A DNA stretch of 12,002 bases from Candidatus Bathyarchaeota archaeon. GTDB taxonomy: Archaea > Thermoproteota > Bathyarchaeia > Bathyarchaeales > Bathyarchaeaceae. Each line of letters opens with the position of its first letter. Position 1 is the first letter of the stretch. The notes under the pieces are model-generated. The model searched no databases, was not told the DNA's origin, and was given only the letters and a program-made list of their open reading frames with translations. The stretch lies in the NCBI GenBank assembly GCA_020344715.1, contig CP070828.1, positions 1,125,995 to 1,137,996 on the forward strand. The letters are read 5' to 3'. Made by a program: the position numbers and the translations under genes. This document shows positions 7,619-12,002 of the stretch, one piece after another.

Positions 7619-8581
7619 ATGTGGGTTGAAAAGTATCGTCCTCGTTCGCTCAAGAGCATGGTGAATCAAAAAGACATTGTCGAACGGTTAAAGAGTTTTG
7701 CGGAAGCTCGAAATATTCCCCACTGTATTTTTGCCGGTCCACCCGGCACGGGCAAGACAACTGCAGCGCTTTGTTTGGCTCATGATCTCTACGGAGAAGC
7801 CTACAGAGAGCATCTCATGGAGCTGAACGCAAGCGATGAAAGAGGAATCAACGTTGTGCGCCAAACCGTGAAGACTTTTGCTCGTGTTCGCACTTTAGGG
7901 GAGATCCCATTCAAGATTTTGATTCTAGACGAAGCCGATAACATGACCTCCGATGCTCAACAAGCACTTAGGCGAACCATGGAACGTTTCACAGGGACCT
8001 GTCGTTTAATATTGATTGCAAACTATAGTGGCAAGATCATTGAGCCAATTCAATCTCGCTGTGCGCCTTTTCGTTTCACCTATCTACCACGAGAAGATCA
8101 AGATGCTTATCTAAGGCATATCTCAGAAAGCGAAAAAGTGCAACTGGAAGCTGAGGGGCTCAACGCCATCTATGAGGTTTGCGGAGGTGATTTGCGAAGA
8201 GCAATAAACACTCTGCAGGCCGCTGCCTCGCTCGGCAAGCCCATCAGCAACGAGATCGTGTATTCAGTTATCGGACGAGCCAACCCATTAGATGTACGAG
8301 AAATGATTCAGCTCGCCATGAACGGAAACTTCATCGGCGCACGCGACAAACTGCGCGAAATGATTGTAAAATACGGAGTTGCTGGCAGCGATATTATCCG
8401 TCAGATTCACAGGGAACTTTTCAGGATGCGAGACATCCCAGAGCTATGGAAAGTCAAACTGGCTGACGCTGTTGGGGAGATTGACTACCGACTGATTTCT
8501 GGCGCTGATGAGGAAGTTCAGTTGAGCGCTTTGCTGGCAAGGTTTATTGAGGCTGGCATAACAATGAGACGAAGTGGGTAA
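7619..8581 (+). CDS. rfcS: Replication factor C small subunit (clamp loader)
   Basis: AAA+ ATPase subunit of the clamp loader that opens and loads PCNA onto primed DNA. It forms a heteropentamer with RFC-L. Numbered from the ATG at 7619 (320 aa): RFC box WVEKYRP 2-8, Walker A GPPGTGKT 40-47, ELNASDERGI region from 68, Walker B ILILDEAD 100-107, sensor-1 N135, arginine-finger SRC 146-148, sensor-2 GDLRRAIN 190-197, then the helical collar domain. Family length and all catalytic residues are intact. The frame stays open upstream with GTG 7592, GTG 7598, TTG 7604 and TTG 7607 as possible starts. I chose the first ATG because the conserved block begins right after it, but no clear ribosome-binding site decides the matter. 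It is followed after 6 bp by rfcL, so the two subunits are surely cotranscribed. Confidence 0.96.
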   Translation: MWVEKYRPRSLKSMVNQKDIVERLKSFAEARNIPHCIFAGPPGTGKTTAALCLAHDLYGEAYREHLMELNASDERGINVVRQTVKTFARVRTLGEIPFKILILDEADNMTSDAQQALRRTMERFTGTCRLILIANYSGKIIEPIQSRCAPFRFTYLPREDQDAYLRHISESEKVQLEAEGLNAIYEVCGGDLRRAINTLQAAASLGKPISNEIVYSVIGRANPLDVREMIQLAMNGNFIGARDKLREMIVKYGVAGSDIIRQIHRELFRMRDIPELWKVKLADAVGEIDYRLISGADEEVQLSALLARFIEAGITMRRSG

Positions 8582-8587
8582 CTCGGA

Positions 8588-9844
8588 ATGTACGCCAGTT
8601 GGACGGTGAGGCACAAGCCCAAAACCTTAGGGGAAATAATAGGAAACCCTCAGGCTATTGCTGATCTTGTCAGCTGGCTGAGATCTTGGGAACAGGGCAT
8701 CCCTAAAAAGCGAGCAGCACTCTTGTATGGTCCACCCGGTATAGGGAAAACCGTGACCGTCGAGGCTCTGGCCAGCGATTGGAGCTTGGAACTTGTCGAA
8801 AAAAACGCAAGCGACTATCGAACCGAAGAAGCTGTGCGGACTTTCGCGGGGTTGGCGTCTCAATATGGCACACTTTTTGGAAAGAAACGTCTAGTCCTCT
8901 TCGATGAGCTAGATGGCTTGACTGGCAGAGAAGATCGCGGCGGCGTTGGAGCAATAATCAAAGTGGTAAAGCAAGCTCGCTGCCCAATTGTATTGATAGC
9001 CAACAACGCGTACAACCCACGACTCTCTTCTCTACGCTTCTACTGCCTTCTCATTCAATTCAAGAAACCAAACGTTCGCTCGGTCGCAAAACGTTTACGA
9101 CAAATATGCCAGCGTGAAGGAATTGAACCCGAAGAGGAAGCCCTCAAGTTCATTGCTCAACGCTCACAAGGGGATGTTCGGTCCGCCATAAATGATCTAC
9201 AGGCTCTAGCTCAGGGAAAGCAACAGCTTACCTATGAAGACGTTTCTTGGCTAGCCTATCGAGACCGAAAAGACGCCATCTTCAATGTTCTTAGGCTAAT
9301 CTTCTATTCGAAAAGCTGTGATGCAGCCAAAAGCGCTGTAGACATGGCTGACGTTGACCACAACATGCTTTTTGAATGGATATATGAAAACATGCCCTAC
9401 CATCTACGCGACTTGGAAGATCTAGCAAGGGCAATGGAATCCCTAGCCACAGCTGACCTTTACCGAAGTCGAATCCGTCAAACCCGCAACTGGAAGCTAA
9501 CTCGCTACGTAGTTGATTTCATGACCGCTGGAGTAGCTGTAGCTAGAGAAAAAACGGAGCCTGCAGGATTTGTGCCGCTGCGTTTTCCAGAACGCATCAA
9601 AACGCTTTCGAGAACCAAAAAGGAAAGGCAGACAAAATCGAAGATCGGCTGGAAAATCAAGCGCAGGTGCCACATCTCGGCGGCAGAGGCCATAACCGAG
9701 TTTCTTCCTTACTTGAGGGTGATTTTCGAGAACAATGCTGGAATGGCATCTGGAATAGCTAAGTGGTTAGAATTGGATGATGCCATGGTAGAGTATCTAG
9801 CTGGAACAAAGAAGCAAGCGAAAGCAATAGTCAAGGCTGACTAG
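8588..9844 (+). CDS. rfcL: Replication factor C large subunit (clamp loader)
   Basis: Large subunit of the archaeal clamp loader, 418 aa. RFC-box-like WTVRHKPKTL is at 5-14, Walker A GPPGIGKT at 48-55, and KNASDYR at 72-78. Walker B is LVLFDELD at 102-109, with sensor-1 IANN a little downstream. The SRC arginine finger of small subunits is absent, as is normal for RFC-L: the equivalent region reads SSLRFYCLLIQF. Sensor 2 is in QGDVRSAINDL. The collar domain contains RRCHISAAEAITEFLPYLR and the tail WLELDDAMVEYLAG, both typical of RFC-L. The protein ends KKQAKAIVKAD. Many archaeal RFC-L proteins have a longer lysine-rich tail finishing in a PCNA-interacting (PIP) motif, and none is seen here. 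At 418 aa it is on the short side. The ATG lies 6 bp after the rfcS stop. Confidence 0.94.
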   Translation: MYASWTVRHKPKTLGEIIGNPQAIADLVSWLRSWEQGIPKKRAALLYGPPGIGKTVTVEALASDWSLELVEKNASDYRTEEAVRTFAGLASQYGTLFGKKRLVLFDELDGLTGREDRGGVGAIIKVVKQARCPIVLIANNAYNPRLSSLRFYCLLIQFKKPNVRSVAKRLRQICQREGIEPEEEALKFIAQRSQGDVRSAINDLQALAQGKQQLTYEDVSWLAYRDRKDAIFNVLRLIFYSKSCDAAKSAVDMADVDHNMLFEWIYENMPYHLRDLEDLARAMESLATADLYRSRIRQTRNWKLTRYVVDFMTAGVAVAREKTEPAGFVPLRFPERIKTLSRTKKERQTKSKIGWKIKRRCHISAAEAITEFLPYLRVIFENNAGMASGIAKWLELDDAMVEYLAGTKKQAKAIVKAD

Positions 9845-10141
9845 AAAGGCTTGGCGCTCTGTCTTGAGCCTCAAACAAAGAACTCTATTATGCTCCAATA
9901 GGTCTTTCCGAAAACTGAGCACAAGTTTGATCTTTGTGAGCGATAGCCTAATAGCGGTAGATCTACATCTATTGGTGATTTCCCACAGGTGATGCATGGC
10001 ATGTCTTGGAGGACTTATGTTTGTCTCCGCTGCCTTCAGATTCTCGAGGCTTCAATTTTCACATATTAATTTCCGAAGGTTCCATTACGTTGCATTAAAG
10101 GCTTTAAGGCTTCTCAGAACAATAAAGACGGGGATTAATCG
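9845..10141 (+). promoter_or_regulatory. 297-bp spacer with the cysS promoter
   Basis: The right part holds TATA-like sequences ACATATTAAT (10061-10070) and CATTAAAGG (10093-10101). The second would put transcription start near 10123, leaving about 19 nt with the ribosome-binding site GGGGAT (10130-10135), 6 nt from the cysS ATG. The adjoining ATTAAAGGCTTTAAGGCTT is a short imperfect direct repeat (TTAAAGGC, TTTAAGGC). The middle holds a possible tiny ORF, listed separately. No RNA gene is recognisable. Confidence 0.4.
10001..10069 (+). CDS. Possible very small ORF (22 aa) with strong ribosome-binding site and CxxC
   Basis: ATG at 10001 begins a 22-codon frame (MSWRTYVCLRCLQILEASIF, then TY and a stop at 10067-10069). 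AGGTGAT at 9987-9993 is a full-length match to the archaeal 16S tail and lies 7 nt upstream, which is ideal spacing. The peptide has one CxxC (CLRC). The same frame is open further upstream to a TAG at about 9949, reading PNSGRS..., which would resemble the first knuckle of a zinc ribbon (CPxCG) with both cysteines lost. It may be a small protein, a leader peptide for cysS, a decayed zinc-ribbon gene, or chance. I cannot choose between these. Confidence 0.2.
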   Translation: MSWRTYVCLRCLQILEASIFTY

Positions 10142-11572
10142 ATGACTCTGAAGGTTTTTAATACACTGATAAGACGAAAGCAAACATTTGAGCCGATGCA
10201 CGGAAAGCAGGTGAAAATGTTTGTGTGCGGTCAAACCACCTATGACGACGCCCACGTTGGACATGCCAAAACCTATGTTCAATTCGATATCATCGTACGT
10301 TGGCTCAAGCATTTGGGCTACGATGTTTATTATGTTCAAAACATAACCGACGTGGACGACAAGCTAATCAAACGAGCGCAAGAGAAAGGCGTAGAGCCTT
10401 TGAGCCTATCCAAGCACTACAGTAGACGCTTCCTCAAGGACATGGAAGCGCTGAAAGTGAAAAGGAATGTTGACTTGTTTCCTGCAACCTCTGACTATAT
10501 ACCTCAAATGATCGACCAAATCAGAATACTTGTCGAGAAAGGCTATGCCTACGACGTAATGGGCAACGTCTACTATGACGTAACAAAGTTCAAAGACTAC
10601 ACAAAGCTTTCTCGTATGTCTATTGATGAATTGAAGAAACACAGAATCGAACCTGACCCTAGGAAAAGAAACAGCTTTGATTTCGCTCTCTGGAAACGCG
10701 AAGAACGTGGCGAACTGGCTTGGGATTCACCTTGGGGTAAAGGAAGACCCGGATGGCATATAGAAGATACTGCCATGACTGTGACCATTTTCGGTCCCCA
10801 ATACGACCTGCATGGAGGAGCCAGCGAACTGATTTTTCCCCATCACACAAACGAAATAGCTCAGGCAGAGGCAGCTACCGGCAAAAAACCCTTTGTCAAG
10901 TACTGGCTGCACACTGGCGTTTTGAATATTAAAGGCGAGAAGATGTCCAAATCATTGAAGAATTTTGTAACCATCAAGGACGTGTTGAGCAGATATCAAC
11001 CTGAGGTTCTCCGGCTTTACTATGCGTCAACTCACTATCGAAAACCTATGGAGTTCGACGAAGAGGATTTGGAAAGACCGAAAGCAGAGCTCGGATATCT
11101 CTATAACACCCTACGAAACATCAAACATGCTGCTTCTCGTACAGGAAAGACTTCGGAAGAGGTCGAAACGCTTCTAGCCAAAACGGAAAGAAGATTCGCC
11201 GAAGCAATGAACAACGATTTTAACACGCATCTTGCCTTCACACACCTCTACGGTCTAGCAAGAGAAGCAAACAAAATAGTGAGCAAGCAGAAAATCAACT
11301 GGGAACAGGCAGAAAAAGCAACGCAGACCCTTAGAGAGCTAGGCGGTATTTTCGGTATTCTGGAAGAAGAGGTAACCATCGGAGAAGAACTGCCAGAAGA
11401 AGTTGAGAAACTGATCGAGCAAAGGGAAGAGGCCAGAAAAGGAAAACACTGGGAAGCTGCTGATAGACTCAGACAGAAAATCAAAAGCCTCGGCTACCTT
11501 CTTGAAGACACGTCAGAAGGAGTAAGGTGGAGAAAAGTGAAAAATGAGGCGACACGTAGTGAGACCTCATGA
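10142..11572 (+). CDS. cysS: Cysteinyl-tRNA synthetase
   Basis: Class I aminoacyl-tRNA synthetase that charges tRNA-Cys in the cytoplasm. It is 476 aa, a normal length (E. coli 461). Zinc-site Cys is C29 in FVCGQTTYD. The ATP-binding HIGH motif is HVGH at 38-41, followed by TDVDDK. KMSKS is at 267-271. The other zinc-ligand positions are aligned with E. coli C209, H234 and E238 by position: H234 and E238 are present in FPHHTNE, but 209 is Asp (GWHIED). Asp can bind zinc, so activity need not be lost. The C-terminal helical and DALR-like region ends with the REEARKGKHWEAADRLRQKI helix typical of the family. The start is ATG with GGGGAT 6 nt upstream. The stop overlaps the start of the CYTH gene (ATGA). 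Having CysRS implies direct Cys-tRNA formation rather than sole reliance on SepRS/SepCysS. Confidence 0.97.
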   Translation: MTLKVFNTLIRRKQTFEPMHGKQVKMFVCGQTTYDDAHVGHAKTYVQFDIIVRWLKHLGYDVYYVQNITDVDDKLIKRAQEKGVEPLSLSKHYSRRFLKDMEALKVKRNVDLFPATSDYIPQMIDQIRILVEKGYAYDVMGNVYYDVTKFKDYTKLSRMSIDELKKHRIEPDPRKRNSFDFALWKREERGELAWDSPWGKGRPGWHIEDTAMTVTIFGPQYDLHGGASELIFPHHTNEIAQAEAATGKKPFVKYWLHTGVLNIKGEKMSKSLKNFVTIKDVLSRYQPEVLRLYYASTHYRKPMEFDEEDLERPKAELGYLYNTLRNIKHAASRTGKTSEEVETLLAKTERRFAEAMNNDFNTHLAFTHLYGLAREANKIVSKQKINWEQAEKATQTLRELGGIFGILEEEVTIGEELPEEVEKLIEQREEARKGKHWEAADRLRQKIKSLGYLLEDTSEGVRWRKVKNEATRSETS

Positions 11573-12002
11573 ACCTGTCAGAGCACACGTTGGTGGAACT
11601 CAAAGCGAAAGTGCGGAATCTTGAACCCCTGCGAAGCAGACTCACGGCTTTGAACGCCCTGCACATGGGAACTTTTCGACAAACGGACAGCTACTTCGAT
11701 GTTCCCAAAGGTCGATTGAAACTACGGCAAAGTGACAAAGGCAAAGAAACTCAATTGATCTATTACGAGCGGGAGAACATCTCGAGGCCTAAAAGAAGCA
11801 AGGTTTTCGTCGCAGAAATCCCAAAGAGCGCATCTTTCTCAGCGTTGCTGAAAAGAGTTCTCAAAGTGAAGGTAACCGTGACGAAAACAAGAGAAATCTA
11901 CTGGTGCCAAAGGACACAGATCTACCTAGACACAGTTGACTCGCTAGGATGCTACGTGGAATTTGAAAGAAGAACACGTAACAGTGCAAAAGAAATTGAC
12001 GA
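11569..12002 (+). CDS. CYTH-domain protein (class IV adenylate cyclase/CyaB-like), 3' end outside window
   Basis: Frame from ATG 11569 runs open to the window edge (144 complete codons seen). CYTH (triphosphate tunnel) proteins bind triphosphates with Mg or Mn inside an antiparallel beta barrel. Members include adenylate cyclases, thiamine triphosphatases and inorganic triphosphatases. Seen here: LVELKAKV near the N-terminus (E10, K12, K14; the ExExK signature with Lys at the middle Glu, a variant I recall from CyaB-like proteins), QTDSYF 38-43, GRLKLR 48-53, LIYYER 63-68, VTKTRE 104-109 and a C-terminal YVEFE 129-133. These fit the CyaB-like branch well, but the reaction cannot be told apart by reading. 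The start overlaps the cysS stop as ATGA, so translation is probably coupled. Roughly 30-40 residues may be missing. Confidence 0.82.
   Translation, partial: MNLSEHTLVELKAKVRNLEPLRSRLTALNALHMGTFRQTDSYFDVPKGRLKLRQSDKGKETQLIYYERENISRPKRSKVFVAEIPKSASFSALLKRVLKVKVTVTKTREIYWCQRTQIYLDTVDSLGCYVEFERRTRNSAKEID

Noticed and set aside
9847..9871. AGGCT...AGCCT inverted repeat right after rfcL as a terminator
   Set aside because: The stem is 5 bp with a 14-nt loop and no T-run, so it is not distinguishable from chance.
1..12002. Undescribed defence, mobile or CRISPR-type system
   Set aside because: Every long gene belongs to a recognised housekeeping family. I saw no transposase, integrase, direct-repeat array, tRNA or attachment-site duplication.

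Overview
The window is archaeal chromosomal DNA of moderate G+C content (mid-40s percent by eye). The domain assignment is secure. A GINS subunit, an MCM helicase, a Hel308 helicase and both subunits of replication factor C are encoded, none of which is bacterial. Promoter-like sites are TATA boxes, ribosome-binding sites follow the GGTGAT/GGGGAT pattern, and GTG/TTG starts are common. The lineage cannot be fixed from the sequence alone. The single RFC-S/RFC-L pair, the compact Gins23-MCM operon and the G+C content suggest a TACK-type archaeon such as Bathyarchaeia, but that is only an inference.

Layout. Positions 1-317 hold no convincing intact gene, only a start-less open frame on the minus strand that may be a gene remnant. 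From 5171 down to 318, on the minus strand, lies a compact replication operon: gins23, mcm (coupled to gins23 by a TTGA stop/start overlap) and hel308 (16 bp further on). The 283-bp spacer 5172-5454 carries the operon's TATA box and, directly upstream of it, a 15-bp sequence resembling the archaeal origin recognition box (ORB) bound by Orc1/Cdc6. Next on the minus strand come glutamate dehydrogenase (5455-6738) and a LysE-type amino-acid exporter (6872-7495). The direction then flips at an AT-rich divergent promoter. The plus strand carries rfcS and rfcL (7619-9844, 6 bp apart), a 297-bp spacer with a possible very small ORF, cysS (10142-11572), and a CYTH-domain protein that overlaps cysS by ATGA and runs off the right end.

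How the genes fit together. GINS and MCM are two of the three parts of the CMG replicative helicase (Cdc45/GAN is absent from the window). RFC loads the PCNA clamp. Hel308 remodels stalled forks. Five replication or fork-repair genes therefore sit in about 9.5 kb as two divergent blocks separated by two amino-acid metabolism genes. Most of the window is well-understood housekeeping, and I see no mobile element, CRISPR array, tRNA, rRNA or defence island. The items most worth following up are the ORB-like site beside the gins23-mcm promoter, the Cys-to-Asp change at a zinc-ligand position of CysRS, the possible RFC-L lacking a PCNA-binding tail, and the two remnant or small reading frames.
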